Assembly (NCBI RefSeq): GCF_902635505.1
Contig: NC_045427.1
Span: forward strand, 261,103,922 to 261,167,921
Direction: 5' to 3'
DNA from: Sarcophilus harrisii
Lineage: Eukaryota; Chordata; Mammalia; Dasyuromorphia; Dasyuridae
DNA length: 64,000 nt
Below the pieces are notes generated by a model. It was not told the DNA's origin, ran no database searches, and saw nothing but the letters and a program-made list of their open reading frames with translations. Shown here piece after piece: positions 20,929 through 31,279 of this stretch. A program made the position numbers and the translations under genes. The stretch's first letter is position 1, and the number at the start of each line of letters is the position of its first letter.

Positions 20929-21935
20929 TATTTTTTTCAAAACATATGCATACATAATCTTCTTTTTTTTTAAATTTTTTTTTATTATAATAACTTTTTA
21001 TTGACAGAACCCATGCCAGGATAATTTTTTACAACATTATCCCTTGCACTCACTTCTGTTCCGATTTTTCCCCTCTCTCCCTCCACCCCCTCCCCTAGAT
21101 GGCAAGCAGTCCTATATATGTTGAATATGTCGCAGTATATCCTAGATACAATATATGTGTGCAGAACTGAACAGTTCTCTTGTTGCACAGGGAGAACTGG
21201 ATTCAGAAGGTAAAAATAACCCGGGAAGAAAAACAAAAATGCAAACAGTTTACATTCATTTCCCAGTGTTCTTTCTTTGGATGTAGCTGCTTCTGTCCAT
21301 CATTGATCAATTGAAACTGAATTAGGTCTCTTTGTCAAAGAAATCCACTTCCATCAGAATACATTTTCATACAGTACCATTGTTGAAGTATATAATGATC
21401 TCCTGGTTCTGCTCATTTCACTTAGCATCAGTTCATGTAAGTCTCTCCAAGCCTCTCTGTATTCATCCTGCTGGTCATTTCTTACCGAACAATAATATTC
21501 CATAACATTTATATACCACAATTTACCCAACCATTCTCCAATTGATGGGCGTCCATTCATTTTCCAGTTTCTAGCCACTACAAAAAGGGCTGCCACAAAT
21601 ATTTTGGCACATACAGGTCCCTTTCCCTTCTTTAGTATCTCCTTGGTGCATATGTAATTTTCAACATTCACCCTTGCAAAACCCTGTATTCCAAATTTTT
21701 TTCTCCCCTCTCTTCCCTGCAACCCCATCCCTAGATGGCAAATAATCCATGTGCAAGTTAAACATGTGCAGTTCTTCTATACATGTTTCCACAATTATCA
21801 TGCTGCATAAGAAAAATCAGATCAAAAAGGGAGAAATGAGAAAAACAAAATACAAACAACAAAAAAATAAAAATACTATGTTGTGTTCCACACTCAGTCC
21901 CCACAGTCCTCTCTCTGGGTGCAGACTATTGGAAC
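20929..21935 (-). mobile_element. Old L1 3' end, minus strand, split by a younger L1
   Basis: Antisense L1 3' sequence at 20929-20955 (caaaacatatgcatacataa) resumes at 21649 with aattttcaacattcaccctt and continues to about 21935. The insertion between them is a different L1 subfamily. Confidence 0.8.
20958..21648 (-). mobile_element. L1 3' part inserted in the older L1
   Basis: On the minus strand it holds the ORF2 C-terminus (frame at 21354-21728 includes NVMEYYCSVRNDQQDEYREA) and a 3' UTR with a poly-A tail. The flanks gcatacataat and gcatatgtaat look like a diverged target-site duplication. Confidence 0.8.
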
Positions 21936-22064
21936 TGGATAAGATTCTCTTTAGAATCCTAAAAGGATTTTGGAAGGCAATATGGTTTTGAGGAGAGAGA
22001 GCTTTTCTTACTACAACAAGCACCTAAGAATTTGAGGAAGAAATTTGTCCCATGAAGATCTGAA

Positions 22065-22186
22065 ATTAATTTTTTTGTTTCATTTCTTATTGAAATATTT
22101 TTAATAGTTTTCTATTTCTCCCGCATTCCCTCCCTATTGAGCCATATCATTTCAACAACAACAACAACAACAACAACAAAAAAAAA

Positions 22187-22228
<42 letters not shown>

Positions 22229-22290
22229 AGGGGCAGGAAATAATTCAGCAAAATTAGTCAATCTATCACCTGGGCCTCTCAGAATATGTC
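22065..22290 (-). mobile_element. Old L1-like 3' end with CAA and GA simple repeats
   Basis: The same antisense L1-like end as at 29401 is seen (gagccatatcatttcaacaa). It contains CAA (22153-22179) and GA (22188-22224) microsatellites that have grown from its A-rich tract. Confidence 0.5.
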
Positions 22291-22291
22291 T

Positions 22292-22486
22292 CAGCTTCAT
22301 AAACTGTGGGTCTTGATTCCATATGGAGTCATAATTGAATGTGGAAGACCCAAAATTATGATTTATTGTCATTAAATGTTTGCTTTGTGTACCTATTTTA
22401 TATATCTGTATAAATAAAATTAGGTGTCACATAAAACTTTCTCAGGTAAAAAGAGATCTCTAGTGGACAAAGTTTAAGAACTCCTG
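22292..22486 (-). mobile_element. Small non-autonomous hAT-like DNA transposon
   Basis: The termini cagcttcataaactgtgggt and, in reverse, caggagttcttaaac match the copy at 49788-49958 in the opposite orientation. There is no coding capacity. A clear 8-base target duplication is not visible. Confidence 0.6.
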
Positions 22487-22554
22487 GGAATACAACATTC
22501 CTTAGCTATCATCTTACCTCTCTTCCAAGAACAGAGGAGTTACATCTTTTCTTT

Positions 22555-22675
22555 TTTTAGAGGCAATCAGGATTAAGTGTCCAGAGTCACACAGTTAGAA
22601 AGTGTTTGAGGCAGAATTCTAACTCAGATCCTTCTGACTTCAGGACTGGAACACTGCCCCTAACTGTCTCTATAT
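22555..22675 (-). mobile_element. tRNA-like SINE, L1-mobilised type
   Basis: The antisense copy gaggcaatcaggattaagtg through aactcagatccttctgactt ends before the tRNA-like head is complete. Confidence 0.65.
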
Positions 22676-23320
22676 TTTCCCATCTCTTCTTTGGGTTCAA
22701 GTCTGGCTATCCTAATCACACAGCATTCAGTTCTTATTCTTTCTGGATACCCAATTGCCCCTTGATCCCTTTCTCAAAAAGCTAAGGAAGCAAAGCAATC
22801 CTGGTTATGGTTTTGTCAACACTGCATTTTATTAGTTCAGTGTTAAATGTTCGGGACTCTCCTCTCTTCTTACAATTTCCAGGGAATTCCTCTGAGGCTC
22901 AGGAGCCTGTCAGATCAATTGAAGAAGGAGGAGTCCTTATGGAGCTGCTTTCTTTTTCAAAGACTCAGGAAAGGAGTGTAGATGAATAGACATCATGAGT
23001 AAAGCAGGGACCCTAGGAGGCTTGAGTCTTGGTTTTGGTTCCACCCTTTTCCGAGACTGCGTACCTCTTATTTAAGTGACATTGAATGACAAGTAAAGCT
23101 GACTATAAACAATGCTTTATTGTCTGCCTATTTCCTTGACAGTTTGTGAACACTTCAAAAAAAAAAAAAACAAAAAACCAGCTCCTGGATTAGAAAAGGC
23201 TGGGTAGCTTAGGCAGCAGTTTATGATTTATGGATCAGCACAGTGATTAATATAGAAATTCCTGCAGTTTCTAGAATTATGCCAGCACAGTCTATGGAAA
23301 CTAGCTCCTCAGGGTAGGCA
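22676..23320. other. Unique sequence, nothing recognised
   Basis: A plus frame at 22807-22989 follows an acceptor-like site (cttacaatttccag, ending near 22882), but it matches no protein I know and ends in a stop after about 35 codons. An A run lies at 23158-23170. Confidence 0.35.
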
Positions 23321-23324
23321 AGCT

Positions 23325-24060
23325 GGGAGGACCCAGGCTGGTACAATGAAAAAAGAAAAATACTGTTTCTGGAGTGAGAAGATCTGGGGACCAACTGATT
23401 CCCTGTGTGACTTCAAGCAGATCATTTAAACTTCTTGGGAGCCTCAATTTCTTTGTTAATGGTAAAAATAATAGTTGGCATTTAGATAGAACTCTAGGGT
23501 TTATAAAATGCTTTAGAAACATTATCTCATGATTCAGGAAAGTTCTAATGGTCTTGTGATGGAGAGAGCCATCTGTGCCCAGAGAAAAAACTGGGGGGAC
23601 TAAGTGTCAATCACAATATAATTTTCTCTCTTTTTTGTTGTTGTTTGCTTGCATTTTGTATTCTTTCTCATTTTTTCCTTTTTGATCTGATTTTTCTTGT
23701 GCAGTATAACTGTGGAAATATGTATAGAAGAATGGCACATGTTTAACATATATTGGATTATTTGCTATCTAGGGGAGGGAGTGAGGAGAAAGGAGGGAGA
23801 AAAAAATTTGCAATACAAGTTTTACAAGGGTGAATGGTGAAAACTATGCATATGTTTTGAAAAGAAAAAGTTTTAAAATAAAAAAATAGAAATAAAAATA
23901 TTACTTCATCTGATCCTCACAACACCCCTGGCAGTTGGGTGACAAAATTATCTTCATTTTATAATTGAAGAAACTGAAGTAGATAGTGTTAAGTGACTTG
24001 CCCAGAGTCGCACAGGAAGTGAGTGTCTGAGGCTGAATTTGAATTCAGGTCCAAAACTTG
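23325..24060. repeat. MIR (plus) and a MIR (minus) split by an L1
   Basis: A plus MIR covers 23325-23468. An antisense MIR starts at 23470, breaks off at cattatctcat (23520-23530) and resumes near 23898 at cttcatctgatcctcacaac, ending about 24060. Confidence 0.7.
23535..23893 (+). mobile_element. L1 3' end inserted in a MIR
   Basis: This is the L1 3' UTR, from ggtcttgtgatggagagagc through gctatctaggggagggagtg to an A-rich tail. The flanks attatctcat and attacttcat fit a diverged target-site duplication. Confidence 0.8.
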
Positions 24061-24109
24061 TCTATAAAATGAGAAGGTAGGACCTGATAGCTTTCATGCT
24101 TCATTTCTA

Positions 24110-24335
24110 ACTCTTTTAGCACCATCTTCTGCATGAAACCTTTCCTGATTCCTGCCAGCTAGTTAGTCTTGCCCCCAAACTACCTTACATACATTTGTAT
24201 TTTCATCGCACATTTTTGTCATCTCCTCCATTAGACCATAGGTTCTTTTCAAGAAGGGATTGTTTCATTCTTTGTGCTTGTGTCTCTTGAACCTAGCAGG
24301 CAACTCATAAGTGCTCAATGATTAATTAATTGATC
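24110..24335 (+). mobile_element. L2 LINE, end of ORF2 and 3' tail
   Basis: The sense strand shows the L2 ORF2 end (ctgcatgaaacctttcctga) and the 3' tail (agtgctcaatgattaattaa). Confidence 0.7.
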
Positions 24336-24434
24336 TGGGGCTTCTTTGATTAGGAAATGGGAGGTTAAGGAAACTCCCTTTATCAAGTAGATCAGCATCT
24401 TTGACTTAATAGGGAGGTTTCTTGGAACATCAAG

Positions 24435-24520
24435 ATTTGTCTAGGTCAGGAGGGAGATTTGAACCCAGGCTTCAAAACCATCTCTTTCCCCTCTATATCA
24501 TACTGCCTTCCAAAATCCTT
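24435..24520 (-). repeat. MIR fragment
   Basis: The antisense core end gagatttgaacccaggcttc is present. Confidence 0.55.
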
Positions 24521-24524
24521 TTAG

Positions 24525-24890
24525 GAAAAGAGAAATATAGATGGGAGCACACTTAGCTTTTTATTTCCTCTGGAGCAGTGTTGCCTTGTTAAGAATTAGG
24601 ATGAGAAAACTATTATTGGAAATATAATGAGAGGTGAAGTTAACTTAGTGAACGGAGCTCCCAGGGCAGGTGGCATTTTCTGTAAAAATCAGATGATGAA
24701 CTCCAGAGCAGGTGCAGAGGCCCAAGTACTTAGAGATGAAAAATGAGGATTATATAATATGGTTCACCTGGAGGTTCTTTCGAGTGACTCTTCCTGTCTC
24801 AATCAGTGCCTCAGAAACATCTGTGCTGCCTAATTGATCATCTGGTTTTTTTTTCCGCATGATCACTGGCTTTGTGCCTGTGGATACGTT
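24525..24890. other. Unique sequence, nothing recognised
   Basis: No repeat family or coding pattern is visible. Confidence 0.4.
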
Positions 24891-24892
24891 CA

Positions 24893-25040
24893 TTCAAAAA
24901 GGCATTTATAAAGTGTATACTCTGTGACATACATCTCACTTGGAGCTGGGGATTCCCAGACAAAAATGAAAGGACCTGCTCTCAGAGAGTTTACAATCTA
25001 TTGTGGGGAAACAGCATGGATACAGATTAAATAATTACAA
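24893..25040 (-). repeat. L2 3' end
   Basis: The antisense terminus aaaaaggcatttataaagtg is followed by gctctcagagagtttacaat, the usual L2 order. Confidence 0.7.
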
Positions 25041-25089
25041 AGTACTATTACTATTACAACAGCTCAAGTTATGTAGCAATTTGAGGTTT

Positions 25090-25243
25090 ACAAAGCTTCT
25101 CCCTCCCCCAGGCAATTGGGGTTAAATGACTTGCCCAGGGTCACACAGCTAGGAAGTGTTAAGTGTCTGACATCAGATTTGAACTCAGGACCTTCTGACT
25201 TTAGGATGGAGATTTATCCACTGGGTCACCTAGCTGCCCCACA
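25090..25243 (-). mobile_element. tRNA-like SINE inserted in the MIR
   Basis: A near-complete antisense copy runs from ggcaattggggttaaatgac to gggtcacctagctgcccc. acaaagc on each side is a probable 7-base target duplication. Confidence 0.8.
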
Positions 25244-25382
25244 AAGCATTTTCCACACATTTTATTTGAACTTCATAACAACCATGTGAAGTGGGTGTTA
25301 TGATTGATTATCCCCTTTTCACAGATGAAGTAACTGAGGGTAAATGACTTGCCAGGATCATACAGTTGGCAAATGTCCGAGG

Positions 25383-25868
25383 GTTGGTGCTAGGAGGTCT
25401 TTAGGGAAGACTAGCACCTCTAGTGCAAGGACATTTCAACAAGGTCCTTTTCAGGTTTGCTCTTCCACTTTGGGTGTCCACCTGTTACCTAGCTCTCATC
25501 TGTGGCTACTAGCAGCATGTGCAATAGCCACACCCAGGTTAAACCATCTTGGCAGGTGAGGTAAGCCAGCATGAGGGTCACCAACAGCCCTCTAACCCAT
25601 TGATGAGTGAGGGGGATGTCTACCCCAAGTGTGGGAAGACTTTCCCTGTGGGATGGGCAGATGGGAACAATAGGATCCAAAGATCCTTTCCACGTCATCC
25701 CAGGCCATCATCCATCTTCTTGAATCTTGAGCTGCTGCTGGATTTTGATGACTCAGGAAGAGATGCTGACTCTTTGTGTAACTCAGCCTCATTTAAATCA
25801 ATTCATTTGCAAGTCAAGAAATCACCCCCTGATGTCAACGGTCCTCTTTGAAAGGAAAGAATAAATGA
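25383..25868 (+). mobile_element. RTE-type LINE 3' end (or related element)
   Basis: A 486-base insertion is bounded by caaatgtccgagg (25370-25382) and caaatgtctgagg (25869-25881). The 3' segment with caagtcaagaaatcaccccc and gatgtcaacggtcctctttg is one I associate with the marsupial RTE family. A 100-codon frame at 25549-25851 has no domain I can name. Family assignment is from memory. Confidence 0.55.
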
Positions 25869-25984
25869 CAAATGTCTGAGGCAGAATTTGAACTGTAGTC
25901 TTCACTACTCTAAGCCCAGAGCTATATCCTCTCTGCTACCTACTTAAATCCTTTAATTTTGGAAATAAGAGAGGGAGAGGTGAG

Positions 25985-26115
25985 GAGGGTACTAACATTG
26001 GAGCGGGGGAAGCAGAAAAGCTGTCATGTAGAAGGTGATGCTTGAGATGAATCTGGCAAGAAACTTGGATTAAATGTATCTCTGGCTAAGGGAAGCAAGA
26101 AAGAGGGAACTCTTT
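25985..26115 (-). repeat. L2 ORF2 fragment
   Basis: The antisense segment gctgtcatgtagaaggtgat and following matches the L2 ORF2 3' region. Confidence 0.55.
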
Positions 26116-26640
26116 TCTCAGCTTTGAGCCCCAAAGGGCATCAAATGCTGCTGACCCAGACTGTGAAACAGCTAAAGAGAAGATGTCCTGATGATGTCCC
26201 AAAGAGAGTGAGTCTGGGAGTCTGGAATCCAGAGGTTCATCTTGGAGGGTCAGCTAGTCTTTTCCAATGTCTTAACCTAGTTTGGTTGGCCTGTCCAGTT
26301 ACCAAGGCAGCCTACAGGAGGGAAATGAGAATAGACCTGTCACTCATCCTGCTCCCATACTTCTTTGTTCCTGACTGAACTGACTGTGTGCAGCAACTGC
26401 GGGGTTAAAACTGGAAGGACTGGTTTCTAGATTGCTGGCTCCTGACGAGGAACTTTTCCAACTTCCATTCCCCTTCAAACCAGACTCCCTTTTAAGTTCT
26501 GCACAAAACACAGACCAGCCAGGGAGAAAGAGCTGAAGCTGTGCCTGGTTTTGGCTGTGGTGTTTCACAGATTGGTAGGGGAAGATTCAAATTAAGAAGG
26601 TCCAATTCGGAGATGAATTCATTTTCATCAAAATGACCTA
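26116..26640. other. Unique sequence, nothing recognised
   Basis: No repeat family is identified. Frames on both strands (26124-26378, 26344-26568) lack domains. Confidence 0.4.
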
Positions 26641-26863
26641 GTCATATAATCATAGAATATTAGACCTGAAAAAGACTCCAATGGAGTCAATCAACTCATC
26701 AAAAAGCATTTATTTAGTGCCTACTATATTCCTGGCATTGAGCTAGAACTGGGAATTCAAAGACAAAAGAGAAACAGAACTTTAATTTTTAAATAATATT
26801 TTTTTTCCCTCAAATACATGTAAAGATAGTTTTCTACATTCACCTTTGGAAAACTGTGTTCCA

Positions 26864-27789
26864 CACCTGTCAGATTGGCTAAGATGACAGGAAAAAATAA
26901 TGATGATTGTTGGAGGGGATGTGGGAAAACTGGGACATTGATTCATTGTTGGTGGAGTTGTGAACGAATCCAACCATTTTGGAGAGTAGTTTGGAACTAT
27001 GCTCAAAAAGTTATCAAACTGTGCATACCCTTTGATCCAGCAGTGTTACTACTGGGATTATATCCCAAAGAGATTATAAAGAAGGGAAAGGGACCTGTAT
27101 GTGCACGAATGTTTGTGGCAGCCCTTTTTATAGTGGCTAGAAACTGGAAACTGAATGGATGTCCATCAGTTGGAGAATGGCTGAATAAATTGTGGTATAT
27201 GAAAATTATGGAATATTACTGTTCTGTAAGAAATGACCAACAGGATGATTTCAGAAAGGCCTGGAGAGACTTACACGAACTGATGCTGAGTGAAATGAGC
27301 AGGACCAGGAGATCATTATATACTTCAACAACAATACTAGATGATGACTAGTCCTGATGGATCAGGCCATCCTCAGCAACAAGATCAACCAAATCATTTC
27401 TAATGGAGCAGTAATGAACTGAACTAGCTATGCCCAGAAAAATAACTCTGGGAGATGACTAAAAACCATTACATTAAATTCCCAATCCCTATATTTATGC
27501 ACACCTGCATCTTTGATTTCCTTCACAAGCTAATTGTACAATAATTCAGAGTCTGATTCTTTTTGTACAGCAAAATAATGTTTTGGTCATGTATACTTAT
27601 TGTGTATCTAAGTTATATTTTAATATATTTAACATCTACTGGTCATCCTGCCATCTAGGGGAGGGGGTGGTGGGGGTAAGAGGTGAAAAATTGGAACAAG
27701 AGGTTTGGCAATTGTTAATGCTGTAAAGTTACCCATGTATATATCCTGTAAATTAAAGGCTATTAAATAAAAAAAAAAAAAAAAAAAAA
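26864..27789 (+). mobile_element. Youngest L1 of the window, ORF2 C-terminus to poly-A
   Basis: A 5'-truncated insertion of 926 bases with exact 16-base flanks ggaaaactgtgttcca at 26848-26863 and 27790-27805 and a poly-A tail of about 20 bases. The ORF2 C-terminal frame is still open. The 3' UTR is nearly identical to the copy at 7202-7390. These signs point to a recent insertion. Confidence 0.95.
26875..27351 (+). pseudogene. L1 ORF2p C-terminal fragment, frame intact
   Basis: About 158 codons encode the C-terminal part of L1 ORF2p, the endonuclease/reverse-transcriptase protein. Residues C12, C16, H24 and C29 form the CX3CX7HX4C zinc knuckle. Further motifs are CIPFDPAVLLLGLYPKE, FVAALFIVARNW and MEYYCSVRNDQQDDFRKAW. 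The endonuclease and RT domains are absent by 5' truncation and there is no promoter, so no function is expected. It can look like a small host gene in ORF scans but is not one. Confidence 0.9.
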
Positions 27790-27894
27790 GGAAAACTGTG
27801 TTCCAAATTTTTCTCCCTCCTCCCCCCACCCAAGGTAGCAAGCATATAGATTAAACATAGAACCTTAATTTTTGAGCTTACTTTCTCTCGGGAT

Positions 27895-28080
27895 TTGGCA
27901 GTTGACTCTGGAGCTAGGGAACCTAGATTAAAATCCTGTATTTGATGCTTATCTCCCATGTGACTATGGGCAAATCACTACTCCTCCATCTTGGACCTCA
28001 GTTTCCTCTCTTATAAAATAAGGGGGTTGCTTTAGCTGGCTTCTGAGATCTATTCCAGTTTTAGATTTATGATCTAATGA
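27895..28080 (+). repeat. MIR-type SINE
   Basis: The core (gtgactatgggcaaatcact), tail (tcctctcttataaaataagg) and end (agatttatgatctaatga) are in order. Confidence 0.7.
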
Positions 28081-28084
28081 ATCT

Positions 28085-28425
28085 AGTGGTGGTGCAGTAA
28101 GCAGAGGGTGGACCTGGAGGCAGGAACACCTGAGTTTGAATTCTGCCTCAGATACTTTGGGTAAGTAACTGAACTCTCTGAAAGCCTGTTTCTACAGCTG
28201 TCCCCAAGGGTCTCTACATGCCCACTGACCAGCACATAAAAAAAACCCTAATAAATACTGGCTAAATTGAATTGAATCTAGTGAAATTTAACCTTAATTC
28301 TCTCATCAAATGATAAAACAGGTACGGTGAGAACGAGCGACTTGTCCAAGATCTCACAACAGAGCTGGGACCAAATCCACCCCTGCTGACTTTCTGTACT
28401 GTACTAGCCCCTTACTCATTCTGTT
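28085..28425. repeat. CORE-SINE (plus) then MIR (minus)
   Basis: A plus copy at 28085-28278 ends with ctaataaatactggctaaat. An antisense MIR piece follows at 28300-28425 (acttgtccaagatctcacaa). Confidence 0.55.
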
Positions 28426-28472
28426 TGTCGTGGAAACTAAAGGTATTGAGTGCCTTCTGATGTAGTGGCTTA

Positions 28473-28655
28473 GTGCTGCAGCTAGGTGGTGCCATAGTGC
28501 GCTGAGTGCTGAGCATGGAGTCAGGAAAGCTCTTTGTGAGTTCAAATCTGACTTCAGATAGTGGCAAGTCCCAGTTTCTGACTCAGTTTCCTCATGTGTA
28601 AGATAAAGGGTTGGGACTATGTCCCTTCCAGCTCTAATGTTCTAGGGCTCTAGAC
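28473..28655 (+). mobile_element. tRNA-like SINE/MIR composite
   Basis: The head gcagctaggtggtgccatag, a core, the tail tttcctcatgtgtaagataa and the end tccagctctaatgttctagg are present. Confidence 0.65.
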
Positions 28656-29040
28656 ACAGTTCATCCCAATTGCCATGGAGGCTTTTTCCAAAGTCCAGCA
28701 AGTGTTTTGTGCTCTATTCCATCACCACCAGAAGGATCCACTCAACTCATGCCCACCTGTGTATCACCAAGTGATCTTCAGGACTCGGAGGGAGGGGCGC
28801 TAGGGGAATGAAGTCACCCTCTCTTCAACTTGTTTTTTTCAAACTCAGGGTCAAACCACTTAGGGACTTGCTAGGAAAATCTGAAGCCACAAGATGTTGT
28901 CTAAGTGCTCCACCTGTCCAGTCCATCTGCCCAGAGGACAGAAGGCATTCTGAGGGTGGAACATGGCCTGGAGTTCATCCGTGTCTATGAGTAATGTCAG
29001 ATAATGATGAAGAGAATGATCATGAAGGGAAAAAAAATAG
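28656..29040. other. Unique sequence, nothing recognised
   Basis: No repeat or coding pattern is recognised. Confidence 0.4.
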
Positions 29041-29044
29041 CTTG

Positions 29045-29150
29045 ATTATGAACTCATGAGGAACAACAACAGCCCCACCTATTTGTATAGTGATTTATAG
29101 TTTACAAAGTGCTTTCCCGTATAATTGAGGAGGAACAGGGCCCACGCTAA
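29045..29150 (-). repeat. MIR-type fragment
   Basis: The antisense 3' end tttatagtttacaaagtgct is present. Confidence 0.5.
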
Positions 29151-29400
29151 CATGAAATTATGCAGGAGTGTTTGTTTTTGGTAGCTATATCATCCCTCAT
29201 GTGAATTAAACAAAGGGAGTTTTAATTTCTATTCCAACCTCCTTTCCATGGTCTATCCCTCACCTCTCCCCATCTTCTTTCCCCACTGGTACAGTACCCA
29301 GGGATTCCCTACTGGTTTAGGGTCTTTCACTATGGGACTTCACTCAACCCTGGGTAGTACCTATTATTCTTGTTTTTTCTTTCCTACTTTCATAGACCTT

Positions 29401-29600
29401 TTTTTTAAGAAATAAATTTTATTGGTTTTTTGTTTGTTTTATGTCACTTGCATTTCCCCCTACATTCCTTCTCTCATCTCCCAAAGAGCCATATCTAATA
29501 ACAGAATAAAAAATAGGAAGAAAAGAATAAAAATTCAACAAGACCAATCCATGCACTAAAAAAAAATCAAACTTCATATGCAATGTTCCACACCCACAGA
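29401..29600 (-). mobile_element. Old L1-like 3' end
   Basis: An antisense T-rich tail is followed by tctcccaaagagccatatct and gcaatgttccacacccacag. It is the same family as 22065-22290. Confidence 0.5.
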
Positions 29601-29611
29601 CTCCTTCACCT

Positions 29612-29720
29612 AAGAGCCCATGAGTTTCAGAGGACATCTAATCCAAACTCCTCTTTGTACAGATGGGGAAACTGAATCCCCATAGAGGTCAGAGGCAGAA
29701 TTTAAACCTAGGTTCTGTGA
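29612..29720 (-). repeat. MIR fragment
   Basis: The antisense motif tttgtacagatggggaaact is present. Confidence 0.6.
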
Positions 29721-30060
29721 ATGTCATTGCCACATAACCCATTTGTCCCATTCAAATTGTCTTGAGGCTTTGCCAAGTAACATCAACTGGAAAGAACAGG
29801 CCTCTTCATATGTGGGATTATATTTGAGGAAGCATCCTCTCCCCACCAAAAGAGTATTATAACTCCCACTGTTGCCTGAAATCTTACCATTAGTCATTCC
29901 TTCTTCTAAATTAGTCGTTGCCCTTTCCCTCTGGTCTTCTTTTAAAATGTATGTACTTCTGGGAAGAATAACATATTGTACCTTAGTAAATGTGAATGTG
30001 TTCACTCCCCTCCCCACCCCCAAGAATGGGATAGTATGAAAACACTGGGCATCTGTCCTG
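29721..30060. other. Unique sequence, nothing recognised
   Basis: No repeat family or exon signal is seen. The minus frame at 29724-30119 has no domain and runs into a SINE. Confidence 0.4.
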
Positions 30061-30064
30061 AATA

Positions 30065-30180
30065 TGTAGAGGCAGCTCGGTGCAATGGGTAGATCACCCG
30101 AGTAGGAAAAACTTTGCATCCAACTTCAGATATTTCCTGGCTGTATGATTCTGGGCAAGTCATCACTTCTGTTTTACTTG
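30065..30180 (+). mobile_element. tRNA-like SINE, head and core
   Basis: The head tagaggcagctcggtgcaat and the core ctgggcaagtcatcacttct are present. It is cut off by the hAT element at 30187. Confidence 0.65.
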
Positions 30181-30186
30181 CCATAA

Positions 30187-30388
30187 CAATGATTCTCAAA
30201 GTGTGGTGCAGTGAATCCTGGAGGGTCTCTGAAATCCTTTCAGAGGGTCTACAAATTCAAAATTAGTTTTTTTTCTATTTATGATAAATATCTATTATGT
30301 AACCCATATAAACAAAAACTCTTTGGACATATTCTCAATAGTTGTTAATACCGTAAAGAAACTGAGAAAAAGAGTTTGAGAATCACTG
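30187..30388 (+). mobile_element. hAT-Charlie-type non-autonomous DNA transposon
   Basis: Inverted ends are caatgattctcaaa at the left and, reversed, cagtgattctcaaactc at the right. The flanks tgccataa and ttctataa agree at 6 of 8 positions, as expected for an aged hAT target duplication. It has no coding capacity. Confidence 0.7.
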
Positions 30389-30399
30389 TTCTATAAACT

Positions 30400-30655
30400 G
30401 CACAGGGCACATAGTGACCATAGTGCACAGTATCTGGACTGGAGTCAGTGACTCATCTTTGTCATTCAAATCTATCTGCAGATACAGCTGTGTGATCCTG
30501 GGCAAGTAATTTAATCCTCTTTGCCTCAGTTTCCTCCCCTGTAAAACAGTCTGGAGAAGAAAATGGCAAACCACTCCAGTATCTTTGCCAAGAAAACTCC
30601 AAATGGGGTCATGAAAGAATGGACATGGCTGAAGAGGACTGAACAATAATAAAGA
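30400..30655 (+). mobile_element. RTE-tailed tRNA-like SINE
   Basis: The core tgtgatcctgggcaagtaat is followed by the tail atggcaaaccactccagtat and gccaagaaaactccaaatgg. Confidence 0.8.
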
Positions 30656-30789
30656 TTTTGCACAAATGATTTAATATTTTCTTACAATTTCTTCTGTAAA
30701 AGTAGAAATAGGGAAGAGGTGTGGATCTGGTATTCTCCAAAGTCCTTTTTCAATTCAAAAGCCTTTGTCCTTAGAACTTTTAGCTATCA

Positions 30790-31040
30790 TACCCAGGGCA
30801 TTGGATAGAGTACCATGGGGAAGACCTGAGTTCAAAAGCAGCCTCAGACATTTACTAGTTTATCACTTAATCTTTCTCAGCCTCAGTTTCCTCAACTCTA
30901 AAATGGGGATAATAAAAGCATCTATCTTCCAAGGTTGTTGTGAGAATGAAATGAGATAGCTTAGACTGAGCCTAGAATATATTAGGTACTTTTTTTTTCA
31001 TAGTAGGTATTTAACAGATGCTTGTTCCCTTTTCCTTGTG
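30790..31040 (+). repeat. MIR/CORE-SINE, long copy
   Basis: Head, core, cctcagtttcctcaactcta and a 3' part with ggttgttgtgagaatgaaat are in order. The end has a T run and ggtatttaacagatgcttgt. Confidence 0.7.
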
Positions 31041-31279
31041 TTATTGTCTAGACTTAAGTGGTTAATGTTAATAAAATGTTAAAAATGCAGATTAAAAAGA
31101 AAAGTATGTTTTGGACACATCTCCCTCAGTTCAACATTTACTAGCACACCCCTACTCCAGGCTTTTCTGTTAATATGGGATAACATCAAGATAAAAGGAA
31201 TTTGAGGGCATTTTATAGCAAAATAGAAGAAATTAAGCTTATTTTCCCCAAATCCCTATAATAAATATTTTTGATGTTT

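Larger units (their letters stand above)
25045..25945 (-). repeat. MIR-type SINE split by two insertions
   Basis: Antisense MIR pieces at 25045-25089, 25244-25382 (cacagatgaagtaactgagg) and 25869-25945 (gcagaatttgaactgtagtc) are collinear. They are separated by a tRNA-like SINE and an RTE element. Confidence 0.75.
26775..27865 (-). mobile_element. Short old L1 3' end hosting a younger L1
   Basis: Antisense L1 3' sequence lies at 26790-26847 and 27806-27865. The flanks agaactttaattttt (26775-26789) and agaaccttaattttt (27866-27880) are its target-site duplication. A younger L1 occupies the middle. Confidence 0.75.
26645..27895 (-). repeat. MIR start and L2 3' end, split by nested L1s
   Basis: An antisense MIR start (26645-26692) is followed by an antisense L2 terminus (gcatttatttagtgcctact, 26693-26774). 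The L2 resumes at 27882 with gagcttactttctctcggg. The gap is filled by two L1 insertions. Confidence 0.6.

Noticed and set aside
22807-22989. Possible terminal exon after an acceptor-like site
   Set aside because: Only about 35 codons to the stop, no known protein match and no poly-A signal in a convincing position.
26875-27351. 158-codon frame as a host gene
   Set aside because: It is the C-terminal part of L1 ORF2p within a dated insertion with poly-A tail and target duplication.
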